Assembly (NCBI RefSeq): GCF_019704555.1
Contig: NZ_AP024745.1
Span: 7,882,501 to 7,946,500 of the forward strand
DNA: 64,000 bases
DNA from: Actinoplanes sp. L3-i22
GTDB lineage: Bacteria > Actinomycetota > Actinomycetes > Mycobacteriales > Micromonosporaceae
Direction of reading: 5' to 3'
In this document: piece after piece, positions 45,026-53,564 of the stretch
How the letters are laid out: every line of letters starts with the position of its first letter
How positions within the stretch are numbered: the stretch's first letter is position 1
Program-made: the position numbers and the translations under genes
The notes under the pieces: model-generated
What the model was told of the DNA's origin: nothing
The model's input: only the letters and a program-made list of their open reading frames with translations
Databases searched by the model: none

Positions 45026-45868
45026 GTGCGCCGGATCGATCTGCACTGCTACCCCGGTACGCCGGAGTGGGTCGCCTCGCAGGGCCCGTTCGCCGAGGCG
45101 CTCGCCGCGTACTGGAAGAAGCCCTGGGTCGGGCGGCCGGAGGCGGACGTGGTCGCGGATCTCGCGGCGGCCGGCGTCGAGGCACTGCTCGTGGCGTTCG
45201 ACATCTCGGCCGCCACCGGGGCGCCGGCCTGCGACAACGCCTATGTCGCCGGGATGCGCGACCGGCACCCGGCGGTGTTCCCCGGCGCGTGGGGCGCGGT
45301 CGATCCGCTCCGGGGCCCGGCGGCGCTGACCGACGCGGAGACCGCCGTCCGGGAGCACGGGGTGATCGGCTTCCACTTCCACCCGATCATGGGCCGGTTC
45401 CGGGTGGACGATCCGGCGCTGCGGCCGCTGTTCGAGACGATCACCGGGCTGGGCGTGCCGGTCATGATCGACGTCGGGACGACCGGGATGGGCGCCGGGC
45501 TGCCGGGCGGGCTCGGGACCCGGATCGACCACGCGCACCCGCTCGCCGTCGACGTGCTCGCGGCGACGTTTCCGCGGCTCACCATCATCGCGTCGCATCC
45601 CGGCTGGCCGTGGATCGACGAGATGACCGCGGTCGCGCTGCACAAGGGGAACGTGTTCTGGGAGCTGTCCGGATGGGCGCCGAAGTACTTCCCGCCGCAG
45701 CTGCGCAGCGACATCCGGGGGCGGCTGCGCGACAAGATCATGTTCGGCAGCGACCACCCCAGCATCCCGTTCGAGCGGCTGCTGCGGGAGTGGGACGAGC
45801 TGGGCCTCGGCGCGGAAATTCAGGACGCCGTCTTCCACGGGAATGCGGAAAGAGTGCTCGGGCTGTGA
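45026..45868 (+). CDS. Amidohydrolase-family protein (ACMSD-like, amidohydro_2)
   Basis: A 280-residue TIM-barrel hydrolase starting at GTG 45026 (VRRIDLHCYPG). The metal site shows DLHCYPG (normally HxH; here H-C), FHFHPIMGRF, IIASHPGWPWIDE and FGSDHPSIPF. This order and the C-terminal SDxP motif fit the amidohydro_2/ACMSD-like group, whose members decarboxylate or hydrolyse ring-fission products of aromatics. The atypical first metal motif leaves activity open. Divergent from the binding-protein gene and followed 12 bp later by an SDR gene. Confidence 0.82.
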   Translation: MRRIDLHCYPGTPEWVASQGPFAEALAAYWKKPWVGRPEADVVADLAAAGVEALLVAFDISAATGAPACDNAYVAGMRDRHPAVFPGAWGAVDPLRGPAALTDAETAVREHGVIGFHFHPIMGRFRVDDPALRPLFETITGLGVPVMIDVGTTGMGAGLPGGLGTRIDHAHPLAVDVLAATFPRLTIIASHPGWPWIDEMTAVALHKGNVFWELSGWAPKYFPPQLRSDIRGRLRDKIMFGSDHPSIPFERLLREWDELGLGAEIQDAVFHGNAERVLGL

Positions 45869-45880
45869 GAGGGGTGCGCC

Positions 45881-46636
45881 GTGCCGGTCGCGTTCATCAC
45901 CGGGTCGTCCAGCGGGATCGGCCGGGCGGCGGCGCTGCGCTTCGCCGCCGCGGGCTGGGACGTGGCGATCAATTTCAGTCGCTCGGCGAAGCGTGCGGCG
46001 GCCGTGGTGGCCGAGCTCGACGCCGTCGGCGCCGAGGGGCGCCATCAGGCGCTGCGCGGAGACGTGCGCGATGACGTCGCGGTCCGCTCGGTGCTGGGCT
46101 CCCTGATTGCGGCGTACGGCCGTCTGGACGCCCTGGTCAACAACGCCGGCACCACCTCGCCCACACCCCCGGACGACCTGGACGGCGTCGATCCGGCCGA
46201 CTGGGACCGGGTGTTCGCGGTCAACGTCCGCGGCCTGTTCCAGGTGACCCGGGCCTGCGCGCCGCTGCTGCGGACCAGCCACGGCAGCGTCGTCAACGTG
46301 GCGAGCGTCGTCGGGTTGCGGCCCGGGCCACAGCCGCTCGCCTACGCCGCGAGCAAGGCGGCCGTGGTCAGCCTGACCCGCACGCTGTCCCGGGTGCTGG
46401 CGCCGGAGGTGCGGGTCAACGCGGTCGCGCCCGGCTGGATCGACGGGGAGTGGATGCGGCGGACGCTCGGGGACGGGTACGACACGCTGATGGGGCGGCG
46501 GGCCGCCCGTACGCCGATGGGTCGTAATGTCCGCGAAGCGGATGTGGCGGAGGGCATCTTCGCGCTCGCCACGTCGCACCCGTTCATGACCGGCGAAACC
46601 CTGGTCATAGACGGCGGTTACGCCGCGACCAGCTGA
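45881..46636 (+). CDS. Short-chain dehydrogenase/reductase (FabG-like)
   Basis: A 251-residue classical SDR: AFITGSSSGIGRA, LVNNAGTT, the catalytic Ser in VVNVASVVG and YAASKAA (Tyr-x3-Lys), plus VAPGWIDGEW and IDGGY at the end. GTG start 45881. It follows the amidohydrolase by 12 bp, so the two form an operon. Its stop overlaps the convergent AMP-ligase stop by 19 bp. Probably oxidises or reduces an intermediate of the same pathway. Confidence 0.93.
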   Translation: MPVAFITGSSSGIGRAAALRFAAAGWDVAINFSRSAKRAAAVVAELDAVGAEGRHQALRGDVRDDVAVRSVLGSLIAAYGRLDALVNNAGTTSPTPPDDLDGVDPADWDRVFAVNVRGLFQVTRACAPLLRTSHGSVVNVASVVGLRPGPQPLAYAASKAAVVSLTRTLSRVLAPEVRVNAVAPGWIDGEWMRRTLGDGYDTLMGRRAARTPMGRNVREADVAEGIFALATSHPFMTGETLVIDGGYAATS

Positions 46637-48231
46637 TCGACCAGGGCTTTCTTGGAGATCTTGCCGATCGGGGAGAGGGGTAGCTCGTCGAAGAACGCCA
46701 GCCGCTCGGGCAGCTTGAACGACGCGATCTCGGCCGCCCGCAGGAACGCCACCAGCTCCGCCAGCGTCGGCGCCGGCACGCCCGGCCGGAGCTGGACGCA
46801 CGCGCACATCCGCTCGCCGAGCAGCTCGTCCGGCACCGGGACGCAGGCCACGTTCCGCACCGCCGGATGCCCGAGCAGCAGGTTCTCCACCTCCTCCGCG
46901 CTGATCTTCTCGCCACCCCGGTTGATCAGGTCCTTGACCCGGCCCTCGACCACGTAGTTGCCGCTCGGATGCCGGCGCATCAGGTCCCCGGAGCGGTAGA
47001 AGCCGTCCGGCGTGAACGCCCGCGCGTTGTGCTCCGGCGCCCGGAAGTATCCGCGCAGCGTGTACGGCCCCCGGGCCAGCAGCTCCCCCACCTCGCCGGC
47101 CGGCACGTCGTGGCCGGCCTCGTCGACCAGCCGCACCTCGTCGTCCGGGCAGACCGGCCGCCCGACCGTCGCCAGCCGCACGTCGGCCGGGTCGTCGAGC
47201 CGGACGAACATCAGCAGCCCCTCGGCCATCCCGAAGTTCTCCTGGACCGTGCAGTTCGGCAGCAGGCGCTCGGCGAGCAGCCGGGTCTCCGGTTGCAGGC
47301 GCTGGCCGCCGCTCTGCACCACCCGCACCGAGGACAGATCGAACTCGGACAGCGCGGGGTCGTGCAGCCAGCGGATCAGCAGCGCCGGCACCAGGTGGAT
47401 GTGGGTCACCCGGTGCCGCTCGATCAGCTCGAACACCTCGCGGGCCCGGGTGCTCGGGTGCAGCACGGTCCGCGCGCCGGCCAGCAGGAAGCCCTGCAGT
47501 CCCGGGCAGCCGAGCGGCAGGTTGTGCTCGATCGGCAGCACGTTCAGCAGGCAGTCGTCCGGGCGGATGTCGCAGACCGAGGCGGCCATCCGGGTGTTGT
47601 AGACGTAGTCGTCGTGCGTGCGCGGGATCAGTTTCGGCACCCCGGTCGTGCCGCCGGAGAGCAGGAACAGCGCCGGGCCGGCCGGGTCGGGACGCACCGG
47701 GTTCACCGCGCCGAACGGCGGCCGGGCGATCAGCTCGCGCAGGTCGATGCCGGCCGGGCCGGGCTCCCCGAGCACGATCGTCCAGCGCAGCCCCGGGATC
47801 CGCGCGGTCATCTCGCGGAAGTCGAAGTCCCGGTAGCGGTCCGGCACGAAGCAGGCCACCGCCCCGGACAGCGCGACGAACTGGGCGACCTCCCGGAACC
47901 GGTGCACCGGCAGCGCCATCACCGGGATCACCGCGATCTTCTGCAGGGCCAGGTGCAGGTAGGCGAACTCGGCCACGTTCGGCAGCTGGACCACCACCCG
48001 GTCGCCGGGGCGCAGACCGACCGCGGTCAGGTTCGCGGCCAGCCGCGCGGCGCGTCGTTCGAGTTCCGCGTACGTGACGTCGACGCCCCCGGAGTGCAGC
48101 GCGACCCGGTCCCGGTGCCGCCGGCAGGCCTCGTCCAGCACGTCGCCGAGGGGCCGGCCGGCCCAGTAGCCGGCCGCGCGGTAGCGCCGCGCGAAGTCGT
48201 CCGGAAACGGCACCACCCCGTCGAGCGACAT
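46618..48231 (-). CDS. EntE/DhbE-type aryl-AMP ligase (AMP-binding)
   Basis: A 537-residue adenylate-forming enzyme. The N-terminus FPDDFARRYRAAGYWAGRPLG is that of 2,3-dihydroxybenzoate/salicylate-AMP ligases. LSGGTTGVPKLIPRTHDDY is the P-loop, LPIEHNLPLGCPG resembles the EntE active-site segment, and GGEKISAEEVE plus PIGKISKKAL are A8 and the A10 lysine. No carrier protein or condensation domain is nearby, so it may form aryl-CoA in catabolism rather than feed siderophore assembly. Start ATG 48231 (MSLDGVVP) or 48252. It is followed, on the other strand end-to-end, by the SDR gene. Confidence 0.87.
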   Translation of the reverse strand: MSLDGVVPFPDDFARRYRAAGYWAGRPLGDVLDEACRRHRDRVALHSGGVDVTYAELERRAARLAANLTAVGLRPGDRVVVQLPNVAEFAYLHLALQKIAVIPVMALPVHRFREVAQFVALSGAVACFVPDRYRDFDFREMTARIPGLRWTIVLGEPGPAGIDLRELIARPPFGAVNPVRPDPAGPALFLLSGGTTGVPKLIPRTHDDYVYNTRMAASVCDIRPDDCLLNVLPIEHNLPLGCPGLQGFLLAGARTVLHPSTRAREVFELIERHRVTHIHLVPALLIRWLHDPALSEFDLSSVRVVQSGGQRLQPETRLLAERLLPNCTVQENFGMAEGLLMFVRLDDPADVRLATVGRPVCPDDEVRLVDEAGHDVPAGEVGELLARGPYTLRGYFRAPEHNARAFTPDGFYRSGDLMRRHPSGNYVVEGRVKDLINRGGEKISAEEVENLLLGHPAVRNVACVPVPDELLGERMCACVQLRPGVPAPTLAELVAFLRAAEIASFKLPERLAFFDELPLSPIGKISKKALVDQLVAA

Positions 48232-48267
48232 GCCGCCACCATAGCCGGACATCGATTCCCCGGCGGG

Positions 48268-49059
48268 TCACTCGTCGGCCGGGACGGTCTCCAGGAGGGC
48301 GGCGGCGACCTCGGCCGCCGGGGCGTCGAGCCGGCCGTTCAGCTGGAAGAAGTGCTGCTGGGCGGGCACCGCCGGCCAGTCCGCGGGCAGGTGCGGCAGG
48401 GGCAGCCGCGGGTCCCGGCGGATGATCTGCAGCCAGTCGGTGACCAGGTGGAGCTTCGCCGCCAGGGGGTCGCCACCGGACACCGGCGCCGACCAGCGGG
48501 ACCGGAAGTCGGTGTACCGCGCGGCGAGCGCCGGCAGGTCGTACGCGTGGGAGATCATCTCGCCGATGTCGGTGGCCGGGTCGGCCTCGGCCCGGAAGAC
48601 CCGCAGGTGCGGGCCGAGCCCGGGGTCGGCCAGGACCGGCCGGACGTCGGGGTGGCCGGGCGCGATCCACAGCCCGCCCTGCACCGGCCCGAACCCGGCC
48701 CAGGCGAGCTGTGCCCGCAGGTCGTGGCGTTCCCGGCGGCGCTCGGCGGGCAGCGAGAAGGCCAGCAGCGTCCAGGTCCCGTCCCAGTCGTCGTTGACCG
48801 CGCTGGTCCGCCACAGCCGCGCCGACCCGTCGTGCAGTATCCGCGTCGAGCGCTCGGTCAGCCCGAAGTACATCCGCCGCCCGTGCCGCTGGCGGCGCAG
48901 CAGCCCGCGCGCGGTGAGCCGGGTCAGCGTGGAGCGGGTCGCCTCCTCGGAGACGCCGGTCCGGCCGAGGACCTCGATGACGCTTCCGGAGTAGACGCAC
49001 ACCCCGCGATCGAGCACGTGGTCGCCGAGAAACGTGAGCATGACGGAGGAGGAGCGCAC
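48268..49059 (-). CDS. PaaX-family transcriptional regulator
   Basis: A 263-residue regulator with GTG start. The N-terminal winged helix (residues 5-70) reads FLGDHVLDRGVCVYSGSVIEVLG, SEEATRSTLTRLTARGLLRRQRHGR, the PaaX pattern; the C-terminal half matches the PaaX ligand domain (WDGTWTLLAFSLPAERRRERHDLRAQL, GFGPVQGGLWIAP). PaaX binds phenylacetyl-CoA-type thioesters and represses aromatic catabolism. It is 16 bp upstream of the AMP-ligase gene on the same strand, and divergent from the Liv-type importer, so both are probable targets; the ligand may be the aryl-CoA or aryl-AMP made next door. Confidence 0.9.
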   Translation of the reverse strand: MRSSSVMLTFLGDHVLDRGVCVYSGSVIEVLGRTGVSEEATRSTLTRLTARGLLRRQRHGRRMYFGLTERSTRILHDGSARLWRTSAVNDDWDGTWTLLAFSLPAERRRERHDLRAQLAWAGFGPVQGGLWIAPGHPDVRPVLADPGLGPHLRVFRAEADPATDIGEMISHAYDLPALAARYTDFRSRWSAPVSGGDPLAAKLHLVTDWLQIIRRDPRLPLPHLPADWPAVPAQQHFFQLNGRLDAPAAEVAAALLETVPADE

Positions 49060-49113
49060 GGGCGCACGGTACCGCCGATGTTGGCGGCATGTGCGGCGAT
49101 GTCGGGCAGTTTA

Positions 49114-49142
49114 TTGACCAGCGTCACATCGACGCCTAACTT
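49114..49142 (+). promoter_or_regulatory. Promoter of the Liv-type importer operon
   Basis: TTGACC (49114-49119), 17-nt spacer, TAACTT (49137-49142), 32 bp before the binding-protein start. It lies in the divergent gap with paaX. Confidence 0.6.
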
Positions 49143-49173
49143 TGCGGCACCACAATTCGATGGAAGCGGAGAC

Positions 49174-50355
49174 ATGAAACGTCTTGGGTCATCCCTCGCC
49201 GCGCTCCTGATCATCATCACCACCGCGGCCTGCGGCGACAGCGGCAGCGACACCAGCACCGGCGACGGCCCCCTGAAGGTCGGCGCGATCCTCTCCCTGA
49301 CCGGCAACTACGCGCCCCTGGGCAGCGAGGACAAGAAGGCCGTCGAGCTCGCCGTCCAGCAGATCAACGGCGCCGGCGGCCTGCTCGGCCGGTCGGTCGA
49401 GCTGCTCGTGCGGGACGACAAGAGCCAGCCCGAGCAGTCCGTGCTCAGCTTCAACGAGCTCGAGGGCAGCGGCGTGGTCGCGGTGCTCGGCTCGCCGTTC
49501 TCCAACTCGGCGCTCGCCACGATCCCGCAGGTGGACCGCGGGAAGCTGCCGTACGTCTCGCTCACCCCGGCGGACGAGCAGGTGAACCCGATCCATCCGG
49601 GCGTCTTCGTGGTCCCGGCGACGTCCGCGACCTACGCCGACCGGATCCTGCAGTACTACCGGGATCAGGGCTACACCAAGGTCGCCGTGGCGCACGACTC
49701 GCGCAGCTCCTACGCCAACGCCGGCACCGCCGGTATGCGGAGCAAGGCTTCCGGGTACGGGATCACGCTGGTCGCCGACGAGGAGTTCCAGACCACGACC
49801 ACCGAGTTCAGCGCGGTGCTCAACCACGTGAAGGCGTCCGGCGCGCAGGCGCTGACCGTCTGGTCGACCGGCGCGCCCGCGGTCGCCTTCGCCAAGCAGT
49901 ACGCCACCGCCGGCCTCGGCCTCCCGCTGATGTTCACCGGCTCGCAGGCCAGCACGCTCTGGCTGAAACCGACCGGCGCCGCCGCCGAGGGGGTCTTCGT
50001 CGCCAGCTCGATCGCCGTCGTCGGCGACGCCCTGCACGACGGACCGCAGAAGACCGCGATCCAGGACCTCTCCAAACCCTTCATCGGCCAGTACGGATAC
50101 CCGCCGCCCCAGTTCGCCGCGGACGGCTACACCGGCATGAAACTCCTGGCCGGGGCGATCATCAGGGCGAACAGCGCCGACCCGGAGAAGATCCGCGCCG
50201 GGTTCGAGGGCCTGTCGCTGATCACCCCGAACGGCGACTACCACTACACCGCGTCCGACCACGCCGGCCTGACCGCGGACTACATCTCGATCAACGTGGT
50301 GAAGGGTGGTCAGTTCGTCGCCACCGACTGGGCCCTGTCGAAGCTGGGCAAGTGA
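49174..50355 (+). CDS. Liv-type ABC importer substrate-binding lipoprotein
   Basis: A 393-residue lipoprotein: signal MKRLGSSLAALLIIITTAAC with lipobox Cys. The mature domain is of the branched-chain-amino-acid/amide-binding type (LKVGAILSLTGNYAPLGSEDKKAVELAV; LLVRDDKSQPEQSV; AADGYTGMKLL). Such proteins also bind aromatic acids and other small carboxylates. First gene of a six-gene operon; its stop overlaps the next start (GTGA). Confidence 0.92.
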   Translation: MKRLGSSLAALLIIITTAACGDSGSDTSTGDGPLKVGAILSLTGNYAPLGSEDKKAVELAVQQINGAGGLLGRSVELLVRDDKSQPEQSVLSFNELEGSGVVAVLGSPFSNSALATIPQVDRGKLPYVSLTPADEQVNPIHPGVFVVPATSATYADRILQYYRDQGYTKVAVAHDSRSSYANAGTAGMRSKASGYGITLVADEEFQTTTTEFSAVLNHVKASGAQALTVWSTGAPAVAFAKQYATAGLGLPLMFTGSQASTLWLKPTGAAAEGVFVASSIAVVGDALHDGPQKTAIQDLSKPFIGQYGYPPPQFAADGYTGMKLLAGAIIRANSADPEKIRAGFEGLSLITPNGDYHYTASDHAGLTADYISINVVKGGQFVATDWALSKLGK

Positions 50356-51116
50356 CCGCGCTGCTCCGGGCCGAGGGCGTCACCCGCCGTTTCGGTGGCG
50401 TCCACGCCCTGCGACAGGTCGCGCTGGACGTCCGCGAGGGCGAGACCCACGCGGTGATCGGCCCGAACGGCGCGGGCAAGTCCACGCTGTTCAAGCTGAT
50501 CGGCGGGCAGCTGGCGGCCACCTCCGGCACGATCCGGTTCGCGGACCGCCGGGTCGACCGGCTCGCCCCGCACCGGCGCGCCCGGCTGGGCATCGCGATC
50601 GCGTTCCAGGACTCGCCGGTCTTCCGCGGCCTGACGGTCGCCGAGAACGCCATGGTCGGCGCGCACGCGGTCACCTCCGCGGGTCCGCTCGCCGCCGTCC
50701 TGCGCCTGCCCCGACATCGAAAAGACGAGATCCGCATCCGTACGGCGGCGGCCGACGCCCTGGCCCGGACCGGTCTGAGCGACTGGGCCGATCGGCCGGC
50801 CGAGGACCTGCCGCTCGGGTTGCAGCGGGCGCTGCAGGTGGCCCGCGCCCTGTCCGGACGGCCCCGGTTGCTGCTGCTGGACGAGCCGGCGTCCGGGCTG
50901 CGCGCGGCCGAGCGGGCGGCGCTGGCCGGCCTGATCGAGGAGCTGCGCGGCGCGGGGATGTCGATCCTGCTGGTCGAGCACGACGTCGCGTTCGTGGCCC
51001 GGCTCGCCGACCGGGTGACCGTGCTGGATCTGGGCCGGGTGATCGCGCACGGCACCTTCGCCGAGATCCGGGCGGACCCCGCGGTGATCACCGCCTACCT
51101 GGGCGGGCCCGGGTGA
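50352..51116 (+). CDS. Liv-type ABC importer ATPase 1 (LivG-like)
   Basis: A 254-residue ATPase with GTG start overlapping the binding-protein stop. Walker A GPNGAGKST (37-45), Walker B LLLLDEPASGL and the LivG-like insert after the Q-loop are present. The signature reads LPLGLQRAL (153-161) instead of LSGGQ, a variant seen in some Liv ATPases. It overlaps ATPase 2 by 4 nt. Confidence 0.92.
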   Translation: MTALLRAEGVTRRFGGVHALRQVALDVREGETHAVIGPNGAGKSTLFKLIGGQLAATSGTIRFADRRVDRLAPHRRARLGIAIAFQDSPVFRGLTVAENAMVGAHAVTSAGPLAAVLRLPRHRKDEIRIRTAAADALARTGLSDWADRPAEDLPLGLQRALQVARALSGRPRLLLLDEPASGLRAAERAALAGLIEELRGAGMSILLVEHDVAFVARLADRVTVLDLGRVIAHGTFAEIRADPAVITAYLGGPG

Positions 51117-51775
51117 TCGCCGAGGTCCGCGAGCTGACCGTCCGGTACGGGGCGGCGACGGCGCTCGACGGCGTGTCGCTGACCGTCGCGGCCGGCGAGC
51201 TGGTCGCGCTCATCGGGCCGAACGGGGCCGGCAAGACCACCCTGGTCAACGCGCTGTGCGGGATTCTCGCGCCGGCGGGCGGGCGGATCGCCGTACCGGG
51301 AAGCCTGGCTCTTGTCCCGGAGAACCGGCATCTGTTCGGCTCGCTGAGCGTCGACGACAACCTGCGGCTCGGCGCGTGGCGGCGCCGGGAGCGGGACACC
51401 GGGCACGTCTACGCCCTGCTGCCCGAGCTGGTGCCGCTCCGCGATCGGCCGGCGGCCCGGCTGTCCGGTGGGGAGCAGCAGATGGTCGCGCTCGGCCGGG
51501 CGCTGATGGCCCGCCCCGACCTGCTGGTGATCGACGAGATGTCGCTCGGCCTGGCCCCGAAGATCGTCGGCAGTCTCGTCGCGCACCTGCGCGAACGCAA
51601 CACCGTGGACGGGCTCGCGGTGCTGCTGATCGAGCAGAACGCCCGGCTCGCGCTGGAGCTGTGCACCCGCGCCTACGTGCTGGAGGCCGGCCGGGTCGTC
51701 GCCGAGGGACCGTCCGCGGAGCTGGCCGGCAGCCCCGAGGTCGCCACCGCCTACCTGGGCCTGGCGGAGGGGTGA
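51113..51775 (+). CDS. Liv-type ABC importer ATPase 2 (LivF-like)
   Basis: A 220-residue ATPase starting at GTG 51113 (overlap GTGA). Walker A GPNGAGKTT, LSGGEQQMVALGRALMARP and LVIDEMSLGLAPKIV are the LivF hallmarks. Its stop shares one base with the next start (TGATG). Confidence 0.93.
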   Translation: MIAEVRELTVRYGAATALDGVSLTVAAGELVALIGPNGAGKTTLVNALCGILAPAGGRIAVPGSLALVPENRHLFGSLSVDDNLRLGAWRRRERDTGHVYALLPELVPLRDRPAARLSGGEQQMVALGRALMARPDLLVIDEMSLGLAPKIVGSLVAHLRERNTVDGLAVLLIEQNARLALELCTRAYVLEAGRVVAEGPSAELAGSPEVATAYLGLAEG

Positions 51776-52620
51776 TGGCCGAGCTGGTCCAGTACGTGCT
51801 CACCGGGATCGGGGTCGGTTGCGCCTACGCCCTGCTCGGCAGCGGTCTGGTGGTCATCCACCGGGTCACCCGGGTGGTCAACTTCGCGCAGGGCAGCTTC
51901 GCGGTGCTGGCCGCGTTCACGGTCACCACGCTGCTCGCGGCCGGCCTCCCGCACGGCGTGGCGGAGGGCCTCGGCGTGCTGCTGGCCGGCGGGGCCGGGC
52001 TGCTCACCGGGCTGATCGCGACCGGGAAGCCGGGCACCACCCCGCAGGCGGGACTGATCGTGACGCTCGGGCTGGGGGTGTTCGCGTACGCGGTCGAGAT
52101 CCTGCTCTGGGGCGATCAGCCCCGGTCCTTCCCCGGGCTGCCCGGCACGGTCGCCGGGGTGCAGGCCCACTACCTGCTGATCATCGGGGTGACCGCGGTG
52201 GTGCTCGGCGCGACCGCGCTGCTGTTCGCCCGCACCGACCTGGGGCGGGCGCTCACCGCGACCGCGGAGGATCCGTACGCGGCCCGGATCGTCGGGATCG
52301 ACGTGCCGCGGATGGGACTGCTCGCGTTCGCGGCCGGCGGCGCGCTCGGCGGGCTGGCCGGGGTCCTGGTCACGCCGGTTCAGCAGGTCACCTTCGACGC
52401 CGACGTGGCGCTCGTGGTGAGCGGGTTCGCCGCGGCGGTCCTCGGCAACCTGACCCGGCCCGGACTCACGCTGGCCGGCGGGCTGCTGCTCGGTGTGGTG
52501 CAGGCGCTGGTGGGTGGTTACTGGAGTACGTCGTACCAGACGGAAGTGTCCTTGATCTTCATGTTGGCCGTGCTGATCGCGCGCGCCGGCCTGGCCCGCA
52601 CGGCTCTGGAGGCGGCGTGA
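51775..52620 (+). CDS. Liv-type ABC importer permease (LivH-like)
   Basis: A 281-residue permease. The N-terminus VQYVLTGIGVGCAYALLGSGLVVIHRVTRVVNFAQG is diagnostic of LivH. The loop ATAEDPYAARIVGIDVPRM is also conserved. Eight helices or so. It overlaps LivM by 4 nt. Confidence 0.92.
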   Translation: MAELVQYVLTGIGVGCAYALLGSGLVVIHRVTRVVNFAQGSFAVLAAFTVTTLLAAGLPHGVAEGLGVLLAGGAGLLTGLIATGKPGTTPQAGLIVTLGLGVFAYAVEILLWGDQPRSFPGLPGTVAGVQAHYLLIIGVTAVVLGATALLFARTDLGRALTATAEDPYAARIVGIDVPRMGLLAFAAGGALGGLAGVLVTPVQQVTFDADVALVVSGFAAAVLGNLTRPGLTLAGGLLLGVVQALVGGYWSTSYQTEVSLIFMLAVLIARAGLARTALEAA

Positions 52621-53564
52621 AGTGGCTCCCGCCGGCCGTGGCCGTGCTGGTGGCCGCGGCCGTGCCACCGTTCCTGGGGCCGGGGCAGCTCACCGTCTAC
52701 GTCCTGCTCGGGCTCTCGGCGATGGCGGTGGTCGGGTTGTCGCTGCTGATGGGCTATGCCGGGCAGGTGTCGCTGGGGCAGGCGTCGTTCACCGCGATCG
52801 GGGCGTACACGGCCGGGCTGCTCGCCGTACACAAGTTTCCGCCGTTGCTCGGCCTGGTGGCGGCGCCGGTCGCGGCGGCCCTCGCCGCGGTCGTCGTCGG
52901 CATCCCCATCCTGCGGCTGCGCGGGCACCAGCTGGCGTTCGCGACGCTCGCGCTGCAGCTCATCCTGCTGTCCGTGCTCGGCGACGCGGACTGGGCGGGC
53001 GGCGCGATCGGCCTGCAGGGCCTGCCCTACCTGTCGATCCTCGGGTTCGAGCTGAACCAGGACCGCCAGTACGCCTACCTGGTGCTGCTCGGCGTCGCGC
53101 TGACCACGCTGGTCGCGTCGCTGCTGATCCGGTCGCGGACCGGGCGCGGGCTACGCGCGCTGGCCACCGCACCGGCCGCCGCCGAGGCCAGCGGCGTGCC
53201 GGTCGGCGCGTACCGGCTGCTGGTCTTCGCCGTCTCGGCGGCGTTCGCCGGCCTGGCCGGTGGCATCTACGCGTTCTACGTCGGCTACCTGGCGCCGGGC
53301 TCGTTCCCGGTGCTGCTCTCCATCGAGTACGTGGTGATGGCGGTCGTCGGCGGCCTCGGCAGCATCGCCGGCGCGCTGCTCGGCGCCACCCTGATCACCC
53401 TGGTCGTCCAGGCCCTGACCACGCTCGCCACCCAGCCCGGCATGCCCGGCTACGCGCCGAGCGTGCTGTCCTACGCGGTCTACGCCGTGCTGCTCATCGT
53501 GATCGTCCTCTTCGTCCCGCGCGGCATCGTCCCCGCGCTCCGTCTCCGCCGGAGGTCCCCGTGA
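52617..53564 (+). CDS. Liv-type ABC importer permease (LivM-like)
   Basis: A 315-residue permease with GTG start. MGYAGQVSLGQASFTAIGAYTAG, RTGRGLRALATAPAAAEASGVPVGAYRLLVF and VVGGLGSIAGALLGA are LivM motifs. Its stop overlaps the start of the secreted hydrolase gene (GTGA), tying that enzyme to the transporter. Confidence 0.92.
   Translation: MKWLPPAVAVLVAAAVPPFLGPGQLTVYVLLGLSAMAVVGLSLLMGYAGQVSLGQASFTAIGAYTAGLLAVHKFPPLLGLVAAPVAAALAAVVVGIPILRLRGHQLAFATLALQLILLSVLGDADWAGGAIGLQGLPYLSILGFELNQDRQYAYLVLLGVALTTLVASLLIRSRTGRGLRALATAPAAAEASGVPVGAYRLLVFAVSAAFAGLAGGIYAFYVGYLAPGSFPVLLSIEYVVMAVVGGLGSIAGALLGATLITLVVQALTTLATQPGMPGYAPSVLSYAVYAVLLIVIVLFVPRGIVPALRLRRRSP

Noticed and set aside
46618..48231. 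EntE-type ligase as part of a siderophore cluster
   Set aside because: No isochorismate enzymes, carrier protein, condensation domain or iron-related genes within the window.
44969..49090. A 1373-codon minus-strand frame, and an 1162-codon plus-strand frame at 46867-50355
   Set aside because: Shadow frames of GC-rich real genes (amidohydrolase, SDR, ligase, PaaX, binding protein); Arg/Pro/Gly-rich, no family signal.
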